Origin: 34-65-8 sp963529855
Lineage (GTDB): Bacteria; Pseudomonadota; Alphaproteobacteria; Sphingomonadales; Sphingomonadaceae
DNA length: 64,000 nt
Direction of reading: 5' to 3'
Assembly: GCA_963529855.1 (NCBI GenBank)
Contig: CAURZK010000002.1
Span: 248,001-312,000, forward strand
Both the position numbers and the translations under genes were made by a program. Below the pieces are notes generated by a model. The model was not told where the DNA came from and searched no databases. It worked only from the letters and a program-made list of their open reading frames with translations. Shown here piece after piece: positions 16,878 through 23,543 of this stretch (position 1 is the first letter of the stretch; every line of letters starts with the position of its first letter).

Positions 16878-18035
16878 TCAATACGAACGGGGCAGTCCGA
16901 GTACATGTTCCGCCAGGTAACTGAGGATGAGATTGGTCGAAATGGGCGCCACCGTGTACAGCCGCGCCTCGCGAAACTTGCGTTCCACGTCGTATTCTTC
17001 TGCAAAACCGAAGCCGCCGTGGGTCTGCACGCACATATCCGCGGCCGCCCAGCTCGCCTCGCTGGCAAGCAGTTTGGCCATGTTGGCCTCCTCGCCCGCA
17101 TTCCCGCCCTGATCGTAAACCCTGGCCGCGTGATGGACCATCAACTCGGCCGCGCGCATCTGGGCGTAACACCGGGCGATGGGGAACTGCACGCCCTGGT
17201 TCATGCCTATTGGCCGCCCGAACACACCGCGCTCGCGCGCGTAGTCCGTGGCCCTCTCGATGAACCACTTGGCGTCGCCCACGCATTCCGCCGCGATCAG
17301 GATCCGTTCGGCGTTCATACCTGACAGGATGTAGCGAAACCCCTGCCCTTCTTCGCCGATCAGCGCGCTGGATGGAACGCACAGATCATCGAAGAACACT
17401 TCGGTGGTGGAATGGTTCATCATGGTCCGGATCGGCTTGATCGTCATTCCCCGGCCCAATGCCGCGCGCATGTCGACCAGCAGAAGGGAAAGCCCATCCG
17501 TTTTCTTCGTCACCTCCTCGCGCGGGGTCGTGCGTACCAGCAATGCCATGAGGTCGGAATGTTCGGCCCGGCTGGTCCAGATCTTCTGGCCGTTGACAAC
17601 GTAATGGTCGCCCTGTCTGACAGCCCGGGTCTTGAGCGACAGGGTATCGGTGCCGCTGGCGGGTTCCGACACACCGAATGCCTGCAGCCTCAGGTCACCA
17701 GCAGCGATTGCAGGAAGATAACGCAGCTTCTGCTCGGCCGACCCGTATCGCGACAGCGTGTTCATGACGTACATCTGGGCATGGGCCGCTGCGCCATTAC
17801 AGCCGGATGCCTGGATTTCCTCCATGATCACGGCGGCCGCGTCGAGCTTCAATCCGCTGCCGCCATATTCGGTCGGGATCAGCGCCGCGAGAAAGCCGGC
17901 CCGGGTCAGTGCATCGACGAATTCCGCCGGATAGGCCCGATCGCGGTCCTTGGCTCGCCAGTATTCGCCCGGGAAGTCGGCGCATAACGCACGAACCGCG
18001 CCGCGAATGTCGGAATGCTGCTCGCCTTCGTCCAT
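16878..18035 (-). CDS. Acyl-CoA dehydrogenase family protein
   Basis: The 385-residue flavoprotein has the full acyl-CoA dehydrogenase fold: an N-terminal helical domain, a middle beta-domain with the FAD/substrate motif FGVSEPASGTDT and IWTSRAEHSD, and a C-terminal helical domain with QTHGGFGFAEEYDVERKFRE. The glutamate base found in medium-chain enzymes (YEGT region) is not there; this protein reads ARLYTVAPISTN instead, as in a known ACAD subgroup, so the base must be placed elsewhere or the reaction differs. ATG 18035 starts a typical N-terminus; upstream codons are non-conserved. It is divergent from hppD. The substrate is unknown. Confidence 0.9.
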   Translation of the reverse strand: MDEGEQHSDIRGAVRALCADFPGEYWRAKDRDRAYPAEFVDALTRAGFLAALIPTEYGGSGLKLDAAAVIMEEIQASGCNGAAAHAQMYVMNTLSRYGSAEQKLRYLPAIAAGDLRLQAFGVSEPASGTDTLSLKTRAVRQGDHYVVNGQKIWTSRAEHSDLMALLVRTTPREEVTKKTDGLSLLLVDMRAALGRGMTIKPIRTMMNHSTTEVFFDDLCVPSSALIGEEGQGFRYILSGMNAERILIAAECVGDAKWFIERATDYARERGVFGRPIGMNQGVQFPIARCYAQMRAAELMVHHAARVYDQGGNAGEEANMAKLLASEASWAAADMCVQTHGGFGFAEEYDVERKFREARLYTVAPISTNLILSYLAEHVLGLPRSY

Positions 18036-18119
18036 GACTGGAAATCTTCCCCCGCCGTCAGATATGCCGGATTGCCCAATGCCGCCCCGGGTGTCCACCC
18101 GCCAACGTTGCAAGCGAGG

Positions 18120-18148
18120 TTGCGTTGAAACGAAAAACTGGTTACAAA
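18120..18148 (+). promoter_or_regulatory. Candidate hppD promoter
   Basis: TTGCGT (18120-18125), 17 bases, then TACAAA (18143-18148) lie 25 bases before the hppD ATG, in a locally AT-rich stretch. The expected transcript start near 18156 would leave a short leader containing the GGAGG ribosome site. It was found by eye. Confidence 0.4.
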
Positions 18149-18173
18149 TGAAACCACATCATTGGAGGATTCG

Positions 18174-19274
18174 ATGCCCGATCTGTTCGAAAATCCCGCC
18201 GGCCTCGACGGCTTCGAGTTCGTTGAGTTCTGCGCGCCGGAGAAAGGCCAACTCGAACCGGTTTTCGAAGCCATGGGTTTCACCCGCATTGCGCAGCATC
18301 GCAGCAAGGACGTGCACTTGTGGCGCCAGGGCGGCATCAACCTGATCGCCAATTACGAACCGCGCTCGGCTGCCTGGTACTTCGCGCGGGAACACGGTGC
18401 TTCGGCATGCGGCATGGCGTTCAGGGTTCGCGACGCGCGCAAGGCTTACGATCACCTGCTCGCGCAGGGCGCGGAACCGGTGCAGGTCCAGACCGGGCCG
18501 ATGGAACTGCACATTCCCGCGATCCGCGGCATCGGCGGAGCGATCCTCTACCTCGTCGACCGTTATGCGGACGAAAACGGCCAAGGCCTGTCAATCTACG
18601 ACATCGACTTCGAATATCTTCCGGGGGTCGACCGCAACCCGGTTGGCGCCGGCTTCAAGCTGATCGATCACCTGACGCACAATGTCTATGGCGGGCGGAT
18701 GAAGTACTGGGCGGACTATTACGAGACGCTCTTCAACTTCCGCGAGATCCGGTATTTCGACATCAAGGGCGAATACACCGGCCTCACCTCCAAGGCGCTG
18801 ACCGCGCCGGACGGGAAAATTCGCATTCCGCTCAATGAAGAGGGCGATAGCGGCAAGGGCCAGATCGAAGAATTCCTGCGCGAATTCAATGGTGAAGGCA
18901 TCCAGCACATTGCTTTGATCTGTGACGATCTGGTGACGTGCTGGGACCGCCTGAAAAAACTCGGCGTTCCTTTCATGACTGCCCCGCCCGCAGCTTATTA
19001 CCAGATGCTCGACGAGCGCCTGCCCGGCCATGGCGAGGATGTCGGCGCGCTGCAGATGCGCGGCATCCTGCTCGATGGCACGACCGAAGGCGGCCAGCCC
19101 CGGCTGCTCCTCCAGATCTTCGCGCAGGCACAGGTCGGGCCGGTGTTCTTCGAATTCATCCAGCGTAAGGGTGACGAAGGCTTCGGCGAAGGCAACTTCA
19201 AGGCCCTGTTCGAAAGCATGGAGCGCGACCAGATCGAGCGCGGCGTGCTGCAAGTCGAGGAGCCCGCAGAATGA
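18174..19274 (+). CDS. hppD: 4-hydroxyphenylpyruvate dioxygenase
   Basis: HPPD converts 4-hydroxyphenylpyruvate to homogentisate, the second step of tyrosine degradation, using a non-haem Fe(II). The product is 366 residues with two VOC domains. The iron ligands align with His166 (IDHLTHN), His245 (GIQHIAL) and Glu327 (VFFEFIQR). The family block GFGEGNFKALFESMERDQ is near the C-terminus. ATG 18174 follows GGAGG with 5-base spacing. The stop overlaps the start of the next VOC gene (ATGA), implying coupled translation. Homogentisate dioxygenase is not in the window. Confidence 0.96.
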   Translation: MPDLFENPAGLDGFEFVEFCAPEKGQLEPVFEAMGFTRIAQHRSKDVHLWRQGGINLIANYEPRSAAWYFAREHGASACGMAFRVRDARKAYDHLLAQGAEPVQVQTGPMELHIPAIRGIGGAILYLVDRYADENGQGLSIYDIDFEYLPGVDRNPVGAGFKLIDHLTHNVYGGRMKYWADYYETLFNFREIRYFDIKGEYTGLTSKALTAPDGKIRIPLNEEGDSGKGQIEEFLREFNGEGIQHIALICDDLVTCWDRLKKLGVPFMTAPPAAYYQMLDERLPGHGEDVGALQMRGILLDGTTEGGQPRLLLQIFAQAQVGPVFFEFIQRKGDEGFGEGNFKALFESMERDQIERGVLQVEEPAE

Positions 19275-19849
19275 CTGCGCATACTGGCGCTCACCCCATC
19301 GCTCTCGGCGGTGTCCATCACGCGGCTTACCGCTGCAAGGACGCCAAGGAGACGGTGGAATGGTATCAGCGCGTGCTGGGCATGAACTACACCACCGCGT
19401 TTGCGGAAGATCACGTCCCTTCGACCGGTGAATACGACCCTTACATGCACGTGTTTCTCGACGCGGGTAACGGCAATGTCGTGGCCTTTTTCGAGCTGCC
19501 CAACCAGAAAGACATGGGCCGCGACGAGAATACGCCGGCCTGGGTGCAGCATCTGGCTTTCCGCGTTCCGGATGAAGAGGCGCTGCTGGCTGCCAAGGCA
19601 CATATCGAGAGCCTGGGGATCGACGTTCTCGGCCCGACGCACCACGGCATCTTCAAGTCTATCTACTTCTTCGATCCGAACGGCCACCGGGTCGAACTCG
19701 CTGCGGACATTGGCACAGAGGAACAGTACGCCGAACTGAAGCGTGTGGCGCCCTTGATGCTCGAAGAATGGTCACGCACCAAGAAGGCGCCGCGCCACGC
19801 CGACTGGCTGCACGAGATCGCACGCGCGGGCCACGCCGCCAAGGACTAG
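19271..19849 (+). CDS. VOC (glyoxalase/dioxygenase superfamily) protein coupled to hppD
   Basis: This is a 192-residue single VOC domain. Metal-ligand candidates are visible in GGVHHAAYRC (first strand), YMHVFLDA, WVQHLAFRV and the final HRVEL with Glu. The four-base overlap with hppD suggests it acts on the same pathway, perhaps on an aromatic or ring-cleavage product, or on glutathione conjugates, but the substrate is not deducible. The C-terminal 40 residues are a basic helical tail beyond the normal VOC fold. Confidence 0.8.
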   Translation: MTAHTGAHPIALGGVHHAAYRCKDAKETVEWYQRVLGMNYTTAFAEDHVPSTGEYDPYMHVFLDAGNGNVVAFFELPNQKDMGRDENTPAWVQHLAFRVPDEEALLAAKAHIESLGIDVLGPTHHGIFKSIYFFDPNGHRVELAADIGTEEQYAELKRVAPLMLEEWSRTKKAPRHADWLHEIARAGHAAKD

Positions 19850-19895
19850 GAACCCTCTTCCGGTCCACCCGTTGGGGCCGGAAAAGGAACGCCGA

Positions 19896-20750
19896 GTGAA
19901 CTACATCGAAGTCCTGCAGGCGCAGTTGCAGGCCATGACGCTCGGCGCAGTCGCCGCCCTCCCCAGCATCGCCATCGCTTTGCTGGTGCTGCTGGCGACC
20001 TGGGTTGTGGCCAGGTTCGCGACCCGTATCGCCCATGCGCTGACCGGGCGCACGAGGTTGCGTGCCGATCTGAAGGAATTGCTGGAAACGCTCGTCAAGG
20101 TAGCGGTCTGGCTGGTTGGTTTCCTGCTGGCTGCCACGATCGTCATCCCGGGGTTCACTTTCGGCGGCATGATCGCCGGACTGGGCATCGGGGCCGTCGC
20201 CATCGGGTTCGCTTTCAAGGATATTTTCGAGAATTTTCTCGCCGGCGTGCTTATCATGCTGCGCGACAAGATGCAGCTTGGCGATACCATCGCGTGCGAG
20301 GATGTGCGCGGGAAGGTCGAGCATATCTCCTTGCGGGAAACCCACATTCGCCAACCCAACGGCGAGTTGACGATCGTGCCCAATTCCATGCTGTTCACGA
20401 ACCCGGTCCTTATCGTGACCGACGTCCCGGTGCGCCGCGACGAGATCCTGCTCGGCGTCAGCGTGGACTGCGACCTGGCACTGGCACGCACGGCAGTCCG
20501 CGATGCCGTGGCGTCCGTTTCCGCTGTCGATACCGGCCGGCCCATAGACGTCTATGCCCAGGCATTCGACAGTACCGCGGGCGCAGTGGAACTGCTGGTA
20601 CGCTGGTGGTCCAACGCGGCCGATCATGACCGAACTGCCGTGAAGAGCGACGTGGTGATCGCCATCAAGCGCGCGCTGGACGCGGCCGGGATCGACCTGC
20701 CTTCCACTTCGACAACCGAAGTCATCCTGCACGAGCGCAACGCGGCCTAG
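19896..20750 (+). CDS. Small mechanosensitive ion channel, MscS family
   Basis: The product is 284 residues from GTG 19896, with AAGGA upstream. It has three N-terminal membrane helices. The third contains the pore motif GLGIGAVAIGFAFKDIFENF, and the beta-domain then starts with LGDTI, as in MscS. The cytoplasmic alpha/beta domain ends at the C-terminus. It releases solutes during hypo-osmotic shock. It lies downstream of the hppD pair with a 46-base gap and probably has its own expression. Confidence 0.9.
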   Translation: MNYIEVLQAQLQAMTLGAVAALPSIAIALLVLLATWVVARFATRIAHALTGRTRLRADLKELLETLVKVAVWLVGFLLAATIVIPGFTFGGMIAGLGIGAVAIGFAFKDIFENFLAGVLIMLRDKMQLGDTIACEDVRGKVEHISLRETHIRQPNGELTIVPNSMLFTNPVLIVTDVPVRRDEILLGVSVDCDLALARTAVRDAVASVSAVDTGRPIDVYAQAFDSTAGAVELLVRWWSNAADHDRTAVKSDVVIAIKRALDAAGIDLPSTSTTEVILHERNAA

Positions 20751-20829
20751 GCACGGCGTTTCCGCCACTGCAGCTGGGATAGAGATAACGAGCGTGCCGG
20801 ATGTGCGCCGAGCGGGTTGCGCTGGGTGA

Positions 20830-20906
20830 TGGTGCGCCCGACAGGATTCGAACCTGTGGCCCCCAGATTAGGAATCTGGTGCTCTATCCTGCTGAGCTAC
20901 GGGCGC
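20830..20906 (-). tRNA. tRNA-Arg (anticodon CCT)
   Basis: On the minus strand a full cloverleaf reads: acceptor GCGCCCG paired with CGGGCGC, a D-arm with TAGCTCAGC...AGAGCA, anticodon stem CCAGA/TCTGG with loop TTCCTAA, and T-arm ACAGG-TTCGAAT-CCTGT. It ends with an A discriminator and an encoded CCA. The anticodon CCT reads AGG arginine codons, a rare codon in this GC-rich genome. Confidence 0.95.
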
Positions 20907-20949
20907 GCCGGCGTTGCCATACTGGCCGCGCCGCGTGGAGGCAACGCCG

Positions 20950-21417
20950 TCAATTCAACTCGTCCGGATCGGCCAGCGGGAAAGGCAGCGGAGCCACCTG
21001 CACGCCTTCCTCCATCAGTTCCTTGGCTTCCTTGAGTGTCGCCTTGCCGTGGATCGCCTCGACCTCTTTTTCACCATAATGCATGGCGCGTGATTCCTCC
21101 GCGAAGCCATCGCCCACCCAGCGACTGTCCCTCAGCGCCTTGGCCTGGGCGGCGGCGAGCGCCTGCATCGCCTGCTGGACCTCTGCCGGGATCTCACGGT
21201 TTGTAACGGCCTGGGGGGACCCCTTCGTGATGGGCGCGGCCCGCTGGTTCGACTTGGCCGGAACAGCGGGGGCCATGGGAGCTTTCGTGACCTCGGCCGA
21301 GCCGCAATGCGGACAGGCGATCAGATCACCCGCCTGCTGGGCAGTGAAATCATCGGACGATCCGAACCATCCTTCGAACCGGTGTCCGTCGGCACACCAA
21401 AGGTCATAAACGATCAT
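20950..21417 (-). CDS. DUF1178 family protein
   Basis: The 155-residue protein begins MIVYDLWCADGHRFEGWF, with a CxxC pair (CPHC at about 36-39) that together with Cys8 could bind zinc. A Pro/Ala/Lys-rich middle follows, then the conserved C-terminal block (WVGDGFAEESRAMHYGE, then AIHGKATLKEAKELMEEG). This is the DUF1178 family, common in alphaproteobacteria and of unknown function. It follows the nitrilase gene by 6 bases and grxC before that, suggesting one operon with a thiol or redox theme. Confidence 0.85.
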   Translation of the reverse strand: MIVYDLWCADGHRFEGWFGSSDDFTAQQAGDLIACPHCGSAEVTKAPMAPAVPAKSNQRAAPITKGSPQAVTNREIPAEVQQAMQALAAAQAKALRDSRWVGDGFAEESRAMHYGEKEVEAIHGKATLKEAKELMEEGVQVAPLPFPLADPDELN

Positions 21418-21423
21418 CGCGCG

Positions 21424-22239
21424 TCAGTTGGGTATTTCACGCCGGTTGGCAAGGCTGGGCACCTGCTGCCGGACTTGCGCGATTCTGCCTGGATCGATCT
21501 CGGCAAAGCCTAGTCCCGGGGTATCCCCGCCGAGGTCGAGCATCACCTCCCCCCATGGATCGACGACCAGGCTGTGGCCATAGGTCGTGCGGCCATCGGC
21601 ATGCCTGCCCACTTGCGCTGCCGCGACGACATAGGCGCTCGCCTCGATCGCACGTGCGCGCTGGAGGACATGCCAGTGCGCCTTGCCGGTTGGCACGGTG
21701 AAGGCAGCGGGAACTGCAATAACGTCGCACCGGGCGCGCCCGAGTGCATCGAACAGCGCGGGAAAGCGGATATCGTAACAGATGGACAGCCCGAGCTGCC
21801 CGACTGGCGATGACACGGTGACGACCTCCCGGCCTGGGCGATAGGCGTTCGATTCGCGCCAGCTCTCTCCGTTGTCGAGATCGACGTCGAACATGTGGAT
21901 CTTGTCGTAACGTGCGGCAATCTCACCGCGTGTGTCGATGACGAAGGCACGGTTGGCCCAACGCCCGCCTTCCCCGCACACCGCGAGCGAGCCGATTGCC
22001 AGCCATAGGCCTTGAGAACGCGCCGCAGCGCAAAGCGTGGCCAGGACTTCGCTGTCGCTCTCGCTCACGATATGCCGGGCCGCGCGTTCACGGTCGCGGT
22101 CGAGCAGCCCGCTCATTTCGGGTGTGAACAGCATTTGTGCGCCACCCGCCTTTGCCTCCGCCGCGGCAGTGGCCAGCACGCGCGCGTTGTCAGCAGGGTC
22201 GATCCCCGCGTTCATCTGAAGGACGGCGATCCGCGTCAT
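21424..22239 (-). CDS. Carbon-nitrogen hydrolase (nitrilase superfamily amidase)
   Basis: The 271-residue nitrilase-fold enzyme has the catalytic triad visible as Glu41 (MLFTPE), Lys113 (RYDKIHMFDV) and Cys154 (LSICYDIRFP). The residue pattern around these (HMFDVD, CYDIRFP) is like that of deaminated-glutathione amidase and other omega-amidase-type members (Nit1). Its position between glutaredoxin and a DUF1178 gene fits a glutathione-repair role, but the substrate is inferred. The start ATG 22239 directly follows the grxC stop. Confidence 0.88.
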   Translation of the reverse strand: MTRIAVLQMNAGIDPADNARVLATAAAEAKAGGAQMLFTPEMSGLLDRDRERAARHIVSESDSEVLATLCAAARSQGLWLAIGSLAVCGEGGRWANRAFVIDTRGEIAARYDKIHMFDVDLDNGESWRESNAYRPGREVVTVSSPVGQLGLSICYDIRFPALFDALGRARCDVIAVPAAFTVPTGKAHWHVLQRARAIEASAYVVAAAQVGRHADGRTTYGHSLVVDPWGEVMLDLGGDTPGLGFAEIDPGRIAQVRQQVPSLANRREIPN

Positions 22240-22503
22240 TCAGCCCGCCAGCAGTGCATCGAGCCGTCCGTCACGATCAAGCGCGTGGAGATCGTCCGAA
22301 CCGCCGACGTAAGTCTCGCCGATGAAGATTTGCGGGACTGTCCGCGCATCAGGCGCACGGCGCAGCATCTCTTCCTTTTCCGGCCCGCCAAACGTGACGT
22401 CGTGCTCTTCGTACTGCGCACCTTTGGCATCGAGCAATGCCTTGGCCCGATGGCAGAAACCGCAGCCGAACTTAGTGTAGATATCGATTTTGGCAGTGCT
22501 CAC
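22240..22503 (-). CDS. grxC: Glutaredoxin 3 (GrxC)
   Basis: This is an 87-residue class I dithiol glutaredoxin. It has the active site CGFC (KFGCGFCHRAK), the TVPQIFIG cis-proline block, and the glutathione-binding GGSDDLHAL. It reduces disulfides using glutathione. GTG 22503 was chosen because GAGGA lies 8 bases upstream and it gives the normal family length; a longer frame from 22608 reads non-conserved sequence. The gene is divergent from the hsp20 unit, whose promoter begins within 20 bases of this start. Confidence 0.9.
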   Translation of the reverse strand: MSTAKIDIYTKFGCGFCHRAKALLDAKGAQYEEHDVTFGGPEKEEMLRRAPDARTVPQIFIGETYVGGSDDLHALDRDGRLDALLAG

Positions 22504-22521
22504 GTCAGTATCCTCGACCAG

Positions 22522-22549
22522 CTTGAAAACATGTGTTGGGCGCCTATGT
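22522..22549 (+). promoter_or_regulatory. Candidate RpoH (sigma-32) promoter for hsp20
   Basis: CTTGAAA (22522-22528) matches the sigma-32 -35 consensus perfectly, and GCCTATGT (22542-22549) resembles the CCCCATNT -10 box. The 14-base gap from CTTGAA is within the normal range. A transcript from near 22556 would carry the ROSE leader. Confidence 0.6.
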
Positions 22550-22560
22550 GAGGCATGGAA

Positions 22561-22653
22561 GCAGGCGCCGCAACGGGCCTGCGACCGAAAGAAATGGGGC
22601 GCCGCCATGCGGGCCCCGTGATTGTCAAATTGCTCATTGGAGGATTTGTTTCG
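22561..22653 (+). promoter_or_regulatory. ROSE-type RNA thermometer in the hsp20 leader
   Basis: Three successive hairpins precede the ATG. Hairpin 1 is 22561-22582 (GCAGGC/GCCTGC). Hairpin 2 is 22596-22617 (GGGGC-G-CCGC, loop CAT, GCGG-GCCCC). Hairpin 3 is 22627-22647, in which AAATTGCTC pairs with GAGGATTT across a four-base loop, with one G (22632) bulged. The TTGCT opposite the Shine-Dalgarno AGGA, with a bulged G, is the ROSE signature (UYGCU). At low temperature this hides the ribosome site; heat should melt it. Confidence 0.75.
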
Positions 22654-23121
22654 ATGTCACGTTTTGATTTTACCCCGTACCGCCGTTCCACTGTCGGTTT
22701 CGACCGGCTGTTCGACCTGCTCGAAAGTCAGGCGCGCAACGCGGGCGACAACTATCCCCCGTTCAACATCGAGAAGCGCGGCGATGATGAATATCGCATC
22801 ACTCTGGCCGTCGCAGGATTCCGCGCGGGTGATCTCGACATTACCGCGCAGCAGAACCTGCTGACTGTTCAGGGCCGCAAGCGCGACGAGAATGTTGCGG
22901 GTGAAATGTTGCACGTCGGCATTGCCAATCGCGGGTTCGAACGTCGGTTCGAATTGGCGGACTACGTGCGGGTCCAGAACGCTGACCTGGCCGACGGGCT
23001 ATTGATCATCGATCTGGTACGCGAAGTGCCGGAAGCGATGAAGCCCAAGAAAATCATGGTTGGCGGTCAACCCACTCTTGAGGTGGTCAAGCACGACGAC
23101 GACAACACCGCTGCGGCCTGA
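22654..23121 (+). CDS. Small heat-shock protein Hsp20 (IbpA-like)
   Basis: The product is a 155-residue alpha-crystallin-domain chaperone. The N-terminal region (FDFTPYRRSTVGFDRLFDLLE) is like IbpA. The alpha-crystallin domain spans about residues 33-130 and ends in NRGFERRFELADYVRVQNADLADGLLIIDL. The tail is Asp/Ala-rich. It holds unfolding proteins for refolding by DnaK and ClpB. ATG 22654 lies 9 bases after GGAGGA, which is buried in the third ROSE hairpin. Expression is expected to be heat-induced at both transcription (sigma-32) and translation. A strong terminator follows. Confidence 0.93.
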   Translation: MSRFDFTPYRRSTVGFDRLFDLLESQARNAGDNYPPFNIEKRGDDEYRITLAVAGFRAGDLDITAQQNLLTVQGRKRDENVAGEMLHVGIANRGFERRFELADYVRVQNADLADGLLIIDLVREVPEAMKPKKIMVGGQPTLEVVKHDDDNTAAA

Positions 23122-23168
23122 TTTGGGTCAGCGGCGGATATATCCGCGTGCTTGGTATGACAAACTGG

Positions 23169-23203
23169 GGCCCGTTCCTGCGCGGAGCGGGCCTTTTCTA
23201 TTT
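23169..23203 (+). terminator. Rho-independent terminator of hsp20
   Basis: A 10-bp stem (GGCCCGTTCC paired with GGAGCGGGCC, one G-T pair) with a five-base loop is followed directly by TTTTCTATTT. It lies 47 bases after the hsp20 stop and reads rightward. Confidence 0.85.
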
Positions 23204-23382
23204 CTGAGCCCTGAATGAGTTTGGAGGCGGGCCCTGAAGCCCGCCCCCGCGACATAAGCCGCCCAGCCCGGGTCTGACCGTCCGGGTCGCAGAAGACGAT
23301 CAAGCCCGCAGCAAGCTCCCAAACCCGATCCCGCGAAGATGATGCGGCAGGCGCACGGGTAACCGTGCGGCCCGGAAAGCAT
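23204..23382. other. Non-coding spacer with stem-loop (23226-23245)
   Basis: No plausible gene was found. The stretch carries a 7-bp GC-rich stem (GGCGGGC / GCCCGCC, six-base loop, 23226-23245) with no following T-run in either direction. The remainder is GC-rich and featureless by eye. Confidence 0.5.
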
Positions 23383-23543
23383 CATGGACCAAAACTATCA
23401 AAAGATAAAGTGGGCTCTACGAAAAATTACTACGCCAGAGCCTGCACGATGCAGATAATATTATATCATCGTGCGATCAGCGCGCATATTGTTGCGCAAC
23501 TCGTTGAATAGGTTGCAATGCGCGACCGACTCAGACGAGTCGG
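23383..23543. other. AT-rich structured region downstream of pyrG
   Basis: This segment is much richer in A and T than anything else in the window. It contains an 8-bp perfect inverted repeat GCACGATG (23444-23451) / CATCGTGC (23467-23474) enclosing the palindrome ATAATATTAT. A second interrupted pairing joins CGCGCATATTG with CAATGCGCG, and a 7-bp hairpin (23526-23543) overlaps the pyrG stop codon. It could be a 3' structure for the leftward pyrG transcript or a small RNA. No open frame longer than 24 residues starts in it on the plus strand. Confidence 0.45.

Noticed and set aside
23134..23147. 14-base palindrome GCGGATATATCCGC after hsp20
   Set aside because: No T-run follows and the real terminator lies 22 bases downstream; it may be a binding site but there is nothing to support a regulator.
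23384..23458. 24-codon open frame in the AT-rich island (ATG 23384)
   Set aside because: Very short, no recognisable motif, and only a weak GGAAAG upstream; not enough to call a gene.
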